The notes below the pieces were generated by a model. That model had not been told where the DNA came from. It worked only from the letters and a program-made list of their open reading frames with translations, and searched no databases. 64,000 bases of DNA from Glandiceps talaboti (lineage: Eukaryota; Hemichordata; Enteropneusta; Spengelidae), in NCBI RefSeq assembly GCF_964340395.1, contig NC_135569.1:169501-233500 (forward strand), written 5' to 3'. A program made the translations under genes and the position numbers. Positions 26,801 through 40,000 of this stretch are shown one piece after another (position 1 is the stretch's first letter; the number at the start of each line of letters is the position of its first letter).

Positions 26801-29800
26801 TTGTGACACAAAAGTTCAGAGGAGATGCACAGTAAGGAAATCAATCAATGAATCTACCAGAGGTGCTGTACATTTACAAGGCTGGGATGGTTGGAATGGT
26901 GATGGCTGTGAGAGAGCATGCTCATCATATGACACTAATTGTTATTGCATTCCTGCAATAAATATTTGAAAGATAATATGGAATATGAGTGCCACCTACC
27001 TGGATTACTGAGTCTTCACCTCTCAATTATTAAGACATATCCATGTAGTAAATTCTCACCATTGACATAATGATATGTGTTTGTTTGTACAGACAATCAG
27101 AGTCTTGGGTTTACTGGGTGCCCTGGATCCATACAAACACAAGGTCAACTCAGGTCAAATTGATAGGTATGACACTGGGGCTGTGGTTAGTATGCCAGAT
27201 ACTAAAGGTACACAAGAAACAGGAGGTAAGCATGTCATGTCATTTTGATCCCTCCTGTGAATAAATGCATTTTGCTCCCTCCCCTAAATGAAGATTCACA
27301 AGGTTAACATCAACAAATGATATAAACCATGGTGAAAATTGTAGCGGTTCCATTCCTACAATTGGTACAGTGTGAAAATATGGTATTAAACACATTAAAA
27401 TACTAACTGCAAACCAAGCACTGTATATCACATTAGGAGTAAATATGGTATTAAACACATTAAAATACTAACTGCAAACCAAGCACTGTATATCACATTA
27501 GGAGTAAATATGGTATTAAACACATTAAAATACTAACTGCAAACCAAGCACTGTATATCACATTAGGAGTAAATATGGTATTAAACACATTAAAATACTA
27601 ACTGCAAACCAAGCACTGTATATCACATTAGGAGTAAATATGGTATTAAACACATTAAAATACTAACTGCAAACCAAGCACTGTATATCACATTAGGAGT
27701 AAATATGGTATTAAACACATTAAAATACTAACTGCAAACCAAGCACTGTATATCACATTAGCAGTAAATATGGTATTAAACACATTAAAATACTAACTGC
27801 AAACCAAGCACTGTATATCACATTAGCAGTAAATCTAAATCAACTTATTAACATCTCAGTAGTAAATATAGAATGTGTTATCATTAAAGGAGTGAAAGTT
27901 CAAAATTTGGTTGGAAGTGTGAAACTGAAATTCAGTAATCACATTGACACCAGACCCCCCCCCACACACACACACACACACAAACAACGTTCGTTTATTG
28001 AGCGTATGTGACATTGTGCTATTGTCTCCTAGTGTAAAATTATAAAATGACTCTCCAGAACCCACAGTTTGTGGAAATACCTATATTTCCTGGAGTGGTG
28101 TTCACCTTTAACCACAGATGGAAACAGTTTCACAATATGCATCAGGTCTGAACTAAAGAAAAACCAAACTTAAAAGTAAAGTAACATTATATGATTGTAA
28201 TTATTACCTCAGGAGAATACACCACCAGTGAGATGTTAGTCAACATGGGCAGCTGTCCACTTGAGGAGTTTTATCCAGCAGTTGCCGTGTCAACACTGAT
28301 GAGGATAATGAGAGACCCATCACTGTCAAACCATCATAATATGGTTGTCCAGGCAATCACTTTCATCTTTAAAAGCATGGGTATCAAATGTGTACAATTC
28401 CTGCCCCAAATTATGCCAACTTTCCTGACTGTCATTAGATCATGTGACTCTGGTATTAGAGAGGTGAGTGGTCAATTATTTGACAATTTTTTTAGGTCAT
28501 GTGACCCTGATGTTAGCCAGGTGATTGGCTAGTGATCAGGTCATGTGACCATGAAGTAATAGCCAAGTGATTGGATAGTGATCATGTCATGTGCTTGGTG
28601 TATAACAGGTTAATTAAAATGGTCTCCTGTCCAAAAATATATGTAAGCATGTAATTGATTATTCAATTTGTTATCTTCATTTTAATAAGAATCTATTCTT
28701 GATTAAACATACCATATTTTCAGTACCCAATACATTTGCACAACTATTGAGAAATAACTTTGTGAAAAAATGATAGCCGGGAAAACATGATCAGGGTTAC
28801 CGTAATAACTTTGTTATTTTATTTTTTCACAGTTCATGTTTCAACAGTTAGGCATTATAATCTCAATTGTCAAGCAACACATAAGGAACTACCTGGATGA
28901 TATCTTTTCTATTATAAAGGTAAACAGAACAGAAATTTTGCTTACTCTTCAAATTGATGTATGTTCATGCTATTTCATAGTATTACGGGAATATTTTGAA
29001 TTATTCCAAAGCTTTGGTAACTATGATAGTAGCTATGCAACCAAATCTTCACAGTCAGTAGTTGGATCCTTGAAAATATTGTGACAGTTTTCATTGATGA
29101 TAAATCCTAAAACAATGCTAACTAGAATAATGACATAAGTAGTCAAGGAACAATTATTCACATAAAACTTTCAGATGATATGTGTTATTGGATCAGGGTG
29201 ACTCTGGGATAGACTGTACTGACTGGGAAAAGCCTTGACAGTGCCATGGGAATATAATAGTAATGGAACTGTAATGAAATTTATGACTGTGTCTTTGTTT
29301 AATTAGGAAACCCAAACTGGCTATAAGAGTAACTCCATGTCACCAAAAACATAACAAGATTAAAAAGAGAAAACACTCCTATTAAAGCTAGCTCCATTTC
29401 GGTAACTTGCCATCGTGCGAAATATTTGATTTGACATTTTATTAAAACCAGTGTATTTTCAAAAATCTTTAATGTGTTTAATGATATTTCTTTTAAATCT
29501 AGGAATATTGGACACTTGACAGTCCTATGCAGATCACAATGATTCTATTAATAGAACAGATAGTAGTTGCACTGGGAGGAGAGTTTAAAGTTTATCTACC
29601 ACAGTTAGTACCACAGATGTTAAGAGTCTTCATGCATGACACACAGGAAAGAATTGTCACACTCAAGGTATGCTAACATTGCATTTGATTACAGATATTC
29701 ACAGACAGAGGGGAATAAGAGTCCATACCTTGTACCACAATTTGAATGGTGTAAAATGACATGACAACTCTGTTACAATTTACCCACTTACCAACCTTAG

Positions 29801-31580
29801 AAAGAATGATTTCAGATTTTATGAAGTTGATCTTTGATATTGTTTACTTTTTCTTGGTGTCTGTCATTCTATTCACATTAAACATTTCCTATTGTTCCTG
29901 TTAAAGTTGTTATTTTCACTTGGTGGATGTGAAGCTACAAAGAAATGACCAAATCTATCTATCATTATTTTAACAGTTGTTGAATGCAATGCAGATGTTT
30001 GGGGCTAATTTAGATGACTATCTACATCTACTTCTACCACCAGTAGTTAAGATATTTGATTCTCCAGATATCCCAGCTCCAGTTAGAAGGTAAGGGTTGG
30101 TTATCTACTTCTATCACCAGTAGTTACGATATTTGATTCTCCAGATATCCCAGCTCCAGTTAGAAGGTAATGGTTCGTTATCTACTTCTACCACCAGTAG
30201 TTAAGATATTTGATTTTCCAGCATCAGCCTTTAAAAATGAGTGTGAAATTATCTAGTGTTCAATGTTGATATACTTTTCTCTAAATTTTCAGAGCTGCAT
30301 TGGAGACCATAGATCGTCTAAGTGACACTTTAGACTTCACAGACTTTGCTTCTAGAATTATACATCCACTAGTTCGAACCTTGGATACCTCTCCAGATTT
30401 GAGGCTTGTTGCTATGGATACTCTATCCTCCCTGGTGTTGCAGCTAGGCAAGAAGTACCAAATCTTCATCCCTATGGTCAACAAAGTGCTCAGTAGACAT
30501 AGAATAAATCATCAAAGATATGATATGCTACTGTGTAGAATTGTACAGGTAATGGATGATAATGTTAGCTTTTTGTGTATGAAGACTTTTTTCTGTGAAA
30601 TTCTACCAGACTTTCAGAATATATTGTGCACTCTATTACACCTAAAAGACCTTTTCAAATGCTGTTACCAGTAGGGAATTGTCTGCTAGACCTATCCAAT
30701 AAATAGTCCAATCACATAATTGCTTCTGATAGACCTTTTCAGGAAAGGACACCCTCTAATGCTTCCCTTTGATAGACCATTGCAAGAAATGAAGCCTTGT
30801 ACTACTTTTTTTTCTCATTGGTGATGTGATTACTAGATTATTTCATTTTCCTCACTTGATATGTAATTTTTTTTTTGACCTCTGGCAAATAAAAAATATA
30901 ATATAATATAATACATTGACTTACTGTGTGCACACAAACCACTCACAGTCAGCTCCAAAATAAGAAAAAATGTCCTAGATTGTATTTCATAATTCTTAAA
31001 CATATTCCTCTTGTCCAGGGCACCACAATAGCAGAGGAAGAAGATGACCCGTTGCTATGGAGAACACGTCAGAGTAGAGGTGGTAACCTAGGTGAAGACA
31101 CAGCAGCCAGTAGTTCAGTTGATAGTGGCAACATTAAAAAACTCCATGTCAGTGCATCAAATCTACAGAGGGTAAGTGAAACACAACTCTGAATAAACCA
31201 TGCATATACCACATATAGAGTCAATTTTATCCTATACAATTATTTTGTTTACCGTAATATGTGGGATAACTACTAACTAATCCTCCTTGTCCCAGCTAGG
31301 ACACAAGGCCACTATCAACTTCTGCCACTTAGACAAATCAAATGTTATGTATTAAAGAGAAAGAAACGATAAAATATAAATCTGCTGTGACATTTGTTTT
31401 GTGTACTAAAGTTAATGAAGGAATTTAACAAGTTGTCTATTATGTGAGACTATGCTCTGAGATAAAGTAAACATAGTTGACAAAAGTGTAAAATATGATG
31501 TCCATGCAATGTTACAGACAGTCGACAGACAGACAGTCATGCAGACAGACAGACAGTCATGCAGACAGACAGACAAACAA

Positions 31581-31612
<32 letters not shown>

Positions 31613-33117
31613 ATGGATGGATGAATATCATGTTATGTACAACACTGATGGATTTGTTTCAGAGTTTGTCATGTAATGAACATTTTCTTGATGTGTAGGC
31701 ATGGGGAGCTGCTCGACGTGTATCTAAAGATGACTGGATGGAATGGTTAAGAAGACTCAGTGTGGAATTGTTAAAGGAATCACCATCACCAGCCTTGAGG
31801 TCTTGTTGGGCATTGGCGCAAGCCTACAACCCACTGGCAAGGTATTTATATAATTCTAGTATCGTACTGCTTTACAAAATGAATGTTGGTGTAGTAACTA
31901 TCCATCGGTTCTTTGGGAGATAAGTTACTGCATTTTTACTTCTCTTGTCCTTCTGAATAAGTGTTTCACCTCCATACTCCTAAGCTGTTGTGAATCACTA
32001 CTTTGGCTCATGAGGTTTACTTATATAGTGCTTTGCTGCCTATACCTGTGCATGACCTGGTCATTTCTTATGAACTGTTGTTCACTTTAGCATTTTATAA
32101 AGAAAATCACTTAAACTAGTCTATCTGTCATCTAGTACATGATCCATGGAGACTTTGTATTTATTTATGTATAAGTATATTGATAAACAGTGTTGCCATA
32201 TGCAAACATAATGATATTGATTCACTCTCAGTGGAGATTATTAGTCTGCCACAAATAGTTCATTGTATACTCTGCCATTTGACGACAACATTGATTCGCC
32301 CTCGTCCTCAAACAGAAAAAAATATTCTTAGACAAGCTAACTATTCTGATTTATTTGTTGCCATGGAATTTGTTTGACATTGTAGAGATTTATTCAATGC
32401 GGCATTTGTGTCCTGCTGGTCTGAGTTACATGAAACTCAGCAAGATGAACTCATACAGAGCTTGGAACAAGCATTGACAGCACAAGACATCCCTGAAATT
32501 ACCCAGACTCTACTAAATCTGGCTGAATTTATGGAGCACTGTGATAAGGTAAGGATATGACATCACAGAAGTGAAAACATCAGATACAAGTATTGGGTGT
32601 GAAAGAGAAAGGACATTGTGTGAATTCACATTGTTTAATATAAACTTTGATGTAAAATAAGATAAAATTCTTTGATTTCATTCACTTTTCACATACAGAG
32701 TTGGTATTGATCTGAACTTAAGTGGAAGTGATGTATGAGACTTGCAAGGCAACTTCTCTTATTATTGTTGACTGGTTCTATTTTATTTTCAGTGTAATAT
32801 ATTTAACGGAACTTGCCTTGCAAGTCTGTCATACATCGCTTCCACCCAAGTTGCTATTAGCAAGTCTGTCATACATCATCACTTCCACCCAAGTTCAGAT
32901 CAATACTCACTCTATACTGATAAGTGAAAGTGAATGAAACCAACACAGTTTACCTCATTGAACATCCAAGTTTTTATTAAACAATTGGTATTCAAAAATT
33001 ATGTTAGAAGTAGTAGAAGTTATAAATACATGACATTGTAGCTTGTTTGAAATAATAGATTCAAAACATTTCTGTTAATTTGTAATATGTGTTGTACATG
33101 TGTACTAAGATTACCAT

Positions 33118-33167
<50 letters not shown>

Positions 33168-34027
33168 TATGTGTGTGTGTGTCTCTGTCTCTGTCCACTT
33201 GTGTGTCTGTGTGCTTGTGTTTCTGTGTCTGTGTCTGTTACTGTCTGTGTCTGTTACTGTCTGTGTGTCTGTGTGTTTCTGTGTCTGTGTCTGTTACTGT
33301 CTGTGGATGGGTATCATCTTCCTACAGTATGTGTCTTAATGTTAGTACACAGTATTATATAATTTTTAAAATCAATTTGTCTGCTACTCATAAATTACAA
33401 ACTTTTAAGTATTTTTTTTATTCCATCTTTTAGGGACCACTACCCTTAGACAATATCTTACTAGGAGAGCGTGCCACCAAGTGCCGTGCCTATGCCAAGG
33501 CACTGCATTACAAAGAAGAAGAATTCCATAGAGGACCTAGCACTGTTATACTAGGGGCACTTATTAGGTAGAGTAAAAATTCTTAGTACATTTCACCTGT
33601 TTTTGCAAACAGAACTTTATGTCACCTTTGAAAAGGATACAATCAGATGCTTACTAACATGCACAAATTTAGTGGATATATTATTGTACAGCAAACCACT
33701 CATACCTTCTCATTTGGTGGCCCTGTTACAATGTATACCCAGTAAAGTGATGATGGCTATTGTTCTTTGAATAACAAGATATCCAGCCTTTGTCCATCAA
33801 CTATGCAATGAGTAACCTACAGTTATTGCATTGAATTGAATTAATTTTTATCTCGTCAGAAAATGAACAAAAATATGATACAATCTTTGAAAGTAACAAA
33901 AATAGCAATGATAAGGAAGGAGCATGGAAATAGTTCCTTAGTAAATATTAATCAAAGTCCATGGACCAGACAATCATGTAGGACAAGCTTGGTTACAAGT
34001 ACAAGTATGAGTTTCACAACCACAACT

Positions 34028-34077
<50 letters not shown>

Positions 34078-37000
34078 AACAACTACAACAACTACAGAAG
34101 TACATCTGTTGTAAATATATTGAATTCACTTCACTTCTTTCTTGGATGACAATTTACTGTTTATCTGCTAAAGTGATGGTATTAGAATAAATGAACACAA
34201 TTAATCTGACTTTCTACTAGGTTACATTTAAATTTAGCGAGATATTTCGATACCTCAATGTTGTAAAACTGTCATAACTGAAAAAAAAGACGTCAGAATA
34301 GAATCCATACAACTAAGTATGCATTCAGTACATTTACTGAGAATGTTTCCAACCTATGCATATCAAATATCAGTATGCATTCAGTATATTTATTGAGAAT
34401 GTTTCCAACCTATGCATATCAAATATCAGTATACATTCAGTACATTTACTGAGAATGTTTCCAACCTATGCATATCAAATATCAGCATGCATTCAGTATA
34501 TTTACTGAGAATGTTTCCAACCTATGCATATCAAATATCAGCATGCATTCAGTACATTTACTAAGAATGTTTCCAACCTATGCATATCAAATATCAGTAT
34601 GCATTCAGTATATTTACTGAGAATGTTTCCAACCTATGCATATCAAATATCAGTATGCATTCAGTATATTTACTAAGAATGTTTCCAACCTATGCATATC
34701 AAATATCAGTATGCATTCAGTACATTTACTGAGAATGTTTCCAACCTATGCATATCAAATATCAGCATGCATTCAGTATATTTACTGAGAATGTTTCCAA
34801 CCTATGCATATCAAATATCAGTATGCATTCAGTACATTTATTGAGAATGTTTCCAACCTATGCATATCAAATATCAGCATGCATTCAGTATATTTGCTGA
34901 GAATGTTTCCAACCTATGCATATCAAATATCAGTATGCATTCAGTACATTTATTGAGAATGTTTCCAACCTATGCATATCAAATATCAGCATGCATTCAG
35001 TATATTTGCTGAGAATGTTTCCAACCTATGCATATCAAATATCAGTATGCATTCAGTATATTTACTGAGAATGTTTCCAACCTATGCATATCAAATATCA
35101 GTATGCATTCAGTACATTTATTGAGAATGTTTCCAACCTATGCATATCAAATATCAGCATGCATTCAGTATATTTGCTGAGAATGTTTCCAACCTATGCA
35201 TATCAAATATCAGCATGCATTCAGTATATTTACTGAGAATGTTTCCAACCTATGCATATCAAATATCAGCATGCATTCAGTATATTTGCTGAGAATGTTT
35301 CCAACCTATGCATATCAAATATCAGCATGCATTCAGTATATTTGCTGAGAATGTTTCCAACCTATGCATATCAAATATCAGCATGCATTCAGTATATTTG
35401 CTGAGAATGTTTCCAACCTATACATATCAAATATCAGCATGCATTCAGTATATTTGCTGAGAATGTTTCCAACCTATGCATATCAAATATCAGTATGCAT
35501 TCAGTACATTTGCTGAGAATGTTTCCAACCTATGCATATCAAATATCAGTATGCATTCAGTATATTTACTGAGAATGTTTCCAACCTATGCATATCAAAT
35601 ATCAGTATACATTCAGTACATTTACTAAGAATGTTTCCAACCTATGCATATCAAATATCAGTATGCATTCAGTACATTTGCTGAGAATGTTTCCAACCTA
35701 TACATATCAAATATCAGTATGCATTCAGTATATTTACTGAGAATGTTTCCAACCTATGCATATCAAATATCAGCATGCATTCAGTACATTTATTGAGAAT
35801 GTTTCCAACCTATGCATATCAAATATCAGTATGCATTCAGTACATTTACTAAGAATGTTTCCAACCTATGCATATCAAATATCAGCATGCATTCAGTATA
35901 TTTATTGAGAATGTTTCCAACCTATGCATATCAAATATCAGTATACATTCAGTATATTTACTGAGAATGTTTCCAACCTATGCATATCAAATATCAGTAT
36001 ACATTCAGTATATTTATTGAGAATGTTTCCAACCTATGCATATCAAATATCAGTATACATTCAGTATATTTACTGAGAATGTTTCCAACCTATGCATATC
36101 AAATATCAGTATGCATTCAGTATATTTACTGAGAATGTTTCCAACCTATGCATATCAAATATCATATTCCATTCAGTTTCTGTCTGTGTGTGATTACAGC
36201 ATCAACAATAAATTACAACAACCAGAGGCAGCCACTGGTGTCTTACAGTATGCTATGAAGAACTATAGAGCTGAATTGGTAAGTAACAGAGGAGAGTCAT
36301 TTCATGATTTTACATAACCTACAATTACTTGCAATTTCAGAGGAACATCAAAACATGTGCCTTTACATAGTATCTTTCCTATGGTTTACATGATTATTCA
36401 TAGGCAAAACAGTGAACATTTATGAGAGACATTTTATGCTGGAGGGAATAAGCACTTTAAGCCACACCATGAAAATTTCTCTTAATTATCCTTCTTGTAG
36501 GTTCTGGAATTCAAAATTTATGTGATAGATTTATGGATTAATATATTTCATTTTCAATTTTGTTATGTTTTCAGCAAATTCAAGAGACCTGGTTTGAGAA
36601 ACTGCATGACTGGGAGAATGCATTGTCAGCATATGAAAGGAAACAAGAACAGATCCCTGATAATATAGAACTAACACTGGGTAGAATGAGATGTATGGAA
36701 GCACTGGGAGAATGGTAAGTGTTGAACAGATCCCTGATAATATAGAACTAACACTTTGTAGAAGTTGATGTATGGAAGCACTGGGAGAATGGTAACAACC
36801 CATGTGGTAATATATGTCTTCTAGTGCCTTCATCGTAGCCAGGCACTAAGTACATATTATCAAACAAGTGGACTGTCAAGATTACAAGCTTAAATATGTA
36901 TATGTATATAACTAACATCATTGTAAACATCAGTGTTTCATTTAGTATATTTTCTTGCCAATGTCACTTCTTGTGTACACGGCTTAATGAATAAATAAAT

Positions 37001-40000
37001 AACAATGCGAAGTAACCCCACCCACCCTATCACCACTACTACCACCACCACCACCACCACCACCACCACCACAACAAACTTTTGCCATTTTCCTCCAATA
37101 AAGTAAGCTTTCATAGACTATATTTCTTTGATCTAATTCACATCTGTGTCAATATTGCCAGGCGTTCTCTACATAACGTATCAGTTGAGAAATGGCAGTT
37201 AGTCAATGATGACACACGTCAAAAAATGGCTAGAATGGCAGCTGCAGCAGCCTGGGGTCTAGGACACTGGGAAAGTATGGAAGAATATACCTGCATGATA
37301 CCTAGAGATACACATGATGGCGCATTCTATAGAGCTGTGCTAGAAGTACATGAAGATCACTTCTCATTAGCACAACAGGTAAGTGATGATTAAATTGTTA
37401 TAGTTACTAAAATGCTAAAAAATATAGTGAGCCACACAAGAGAAAACAAAACATTTAAAAGATGTAACACAAAGTATGTAAATAAAACTCAAATTAAATG
37501 TGCTACTAACAGAAATCCAGATAAAATTGGATAAGATAAGAAACCTGATGAAGCTAAAGACACATACTGGCCATAAAGATGAAATATACAAGATAAATAA
37601 AATATGTCATGGAAAGTATACTTCTCCTACCTGTTTAATGATGTCACTGGAAACAGTTAGAAAACTTTGTCCATACTGTGTTAAAATTTGGGACAACAAA
37701 TAAGTTAGTTTATATATAATTTCTATTGTTTTGCATTCAAGGCCAGAGATATTACAACTATTGTCATAAAATCTAAACAGAATTTCTCAGAATCAAAAGT
37801 TTATGCAATAACTTAACTAGAGAAGTTACAGTCATCATAACAAAGTTGATGTACAATGACAAAATCCACAACCGATGCACAATTTGAATTGTTTACAGCG
37901 CATATGGTAGCCCAAGATATTACACTTGTGACAAAGTTTATGTGTGGTACTTCACAGAATGTTTAAACTGCAATGTTAATATGTACAAATTCTTTAGTTT
38001 TCAGTACGTTGACAAAGTCAGAGGTACTATTACTGTTAGTATTTTGCTAGTACTTCTCAGTATGAAAACCCAGTGTTGATTCATGCCAATTCTTTTGTTT
38101 TCAGTGCATTGACAAAGTCAGAGGTACTATTACTGTTAGTTTTGCTAGTACGTCTCAGTATGAAAACCCAGTATTGATTCATGCCAATTCTTTTGTTTTC
38201 AGTGCATTGACAAAGCCAGAGACATTCTAGACAATGAGTTGACAGCCATGGCTGGTGAAAGTTATAACAGAGCATATGGTGCAATGGTGCAAGTACAGAT
38301 GTTAGCTGAGTTAGAGGAAATTATACAGTATAAACTAGTACCTGAAAGAAGAGATGCTATCAAACAAACATGGTGGGATAGACTACAGGTAAACTTTCTT
38401 CTTTGTTTTAACTAGATAAAATCTCCCTTGTATAATAACTGCAAAACTGATCTAAAGAATGTGAGGTCAATTTATTCCATACAAAGAATGATTATACCAT
38501 AGTGGTTTCATTAGAATTTAGAAATGGAAGTTCCTGCATCTTCAATGCCTGAACAATTTCAGCATCTAACTTGTGAGTTCTTTTTACCATTTAAACAACA
38601 CAGCAGGATTGAAATAGTCTTTTCTTAATTACAGAATATGTCAACAAATAAATTGGGCACATTTTCTGATACTAGATTAGTATACTTGTAGTTCATTTGG
38701 AAACAATGACCTTTCAACATAGTTGATCATGTGCATGTACCGGTAGACTAGACATCTGAGGTGTCAGTGTTCCATATGGACAGTACAGTAGTGTGTATCT
38801 GGACTATGTATGTATGTGTATGATTGGTGCACATAACATGTAGAACACTATATTTTATGGAATAAGTAGGCCATATATCAGATTCACTATCTCTCATGGA
38901 ATAAATAGACCACATATCATATAATCACAATGTAGTATTACTGTAAGTAGTATACAAATGTAAGATGTTGCATGACTATATAGATGACTGCAGATAATTC
39001 ACAATGGTTCCATGTACTAATTTCAGGGATGTCAACAAAACGTAGAAGACTGGCAGAAAATTATCCAAGTGAGATCCCTTGTACTAGCTCCACAGGAAGA
39101 CATGAGGACTTGGTTGAAGTATGCCAGTCTATGCAGAAAAAGTGGTAGACTGGTAAGTTAAGCAGTTAGCTCTTGAATAAGTTTCAAAGCTATGATACTT
39201 CATTTGAAACTATATATTGTACATTTGTTTTATTAGATATTCATGTTGGATCAGAATACAATTTGTTACGGTTGAAGACTTTTTCCTAATACTGTAGCTT
39301 AATTGAAAATAATTCATGAGTTTGCATAATTTATTAAGTTATGTAATTTTCCCACAGAAACTATCCCACAAGACTTTGGTGATGTTACTAGGTATGGACC
39401 CATCTAAACTACCAGACCAACCATTCCCTACAACTCATCCACATGTAACATTTGCCTATATGAAACACATGTGGAAAAATGGAGAACAGGTAAGAATTAT
39501 TAGATTCATTAATTTCACTTGATTTTGTACCAAAAATTTCAAGTAGCTCACCAAGATCAGATTTTGTTCAAAAAGCAAGGAATACACTTTAGGAAAACTT
39601 TGTGTAATGTGATAGGAATCTGATGTTTTGTGAAGGACTGTAATTCAATCCCAGTTCTCTGATCAGTACTAGTTTACCTATACAGCTATAAAGATTACAT
39701 AGGGTCATTCCATCAATTAGGACTAACGTGTTCTACATCTATGCCACAACCTTTTCTTTCCCAAATGTTATGCTAATTTGATATTGGGGGTTGTTACATC
39801 ATGGAAAGCAAATTTCATAATTTAAGTGATTTGTCCACCAGATTGTAAGTACACAAAAGTTTCTAATATGTGTAGCCAGAAAAACACAATGCCAAGGAAC
39901 AACCATGAACAATATTTATGATTATATGTCTTTGGAATTGGTGACTTTCTTCTGTTTTCTGTGCTATAGTGTCTTCATTTCATTGATTGAGTTCTAATAT

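Noticed and set aside
33863-34114. Poly-Thr frame in mTOR intron 28
   Set aside because: A translation of the ACA microsatellite without splice or domain support.
34313-36165. Regular 56-base array as a CRISPR-like structure
   Set aside because: There are no unique spacers, the units are directly adjacent, and the sequence is an animal intron.
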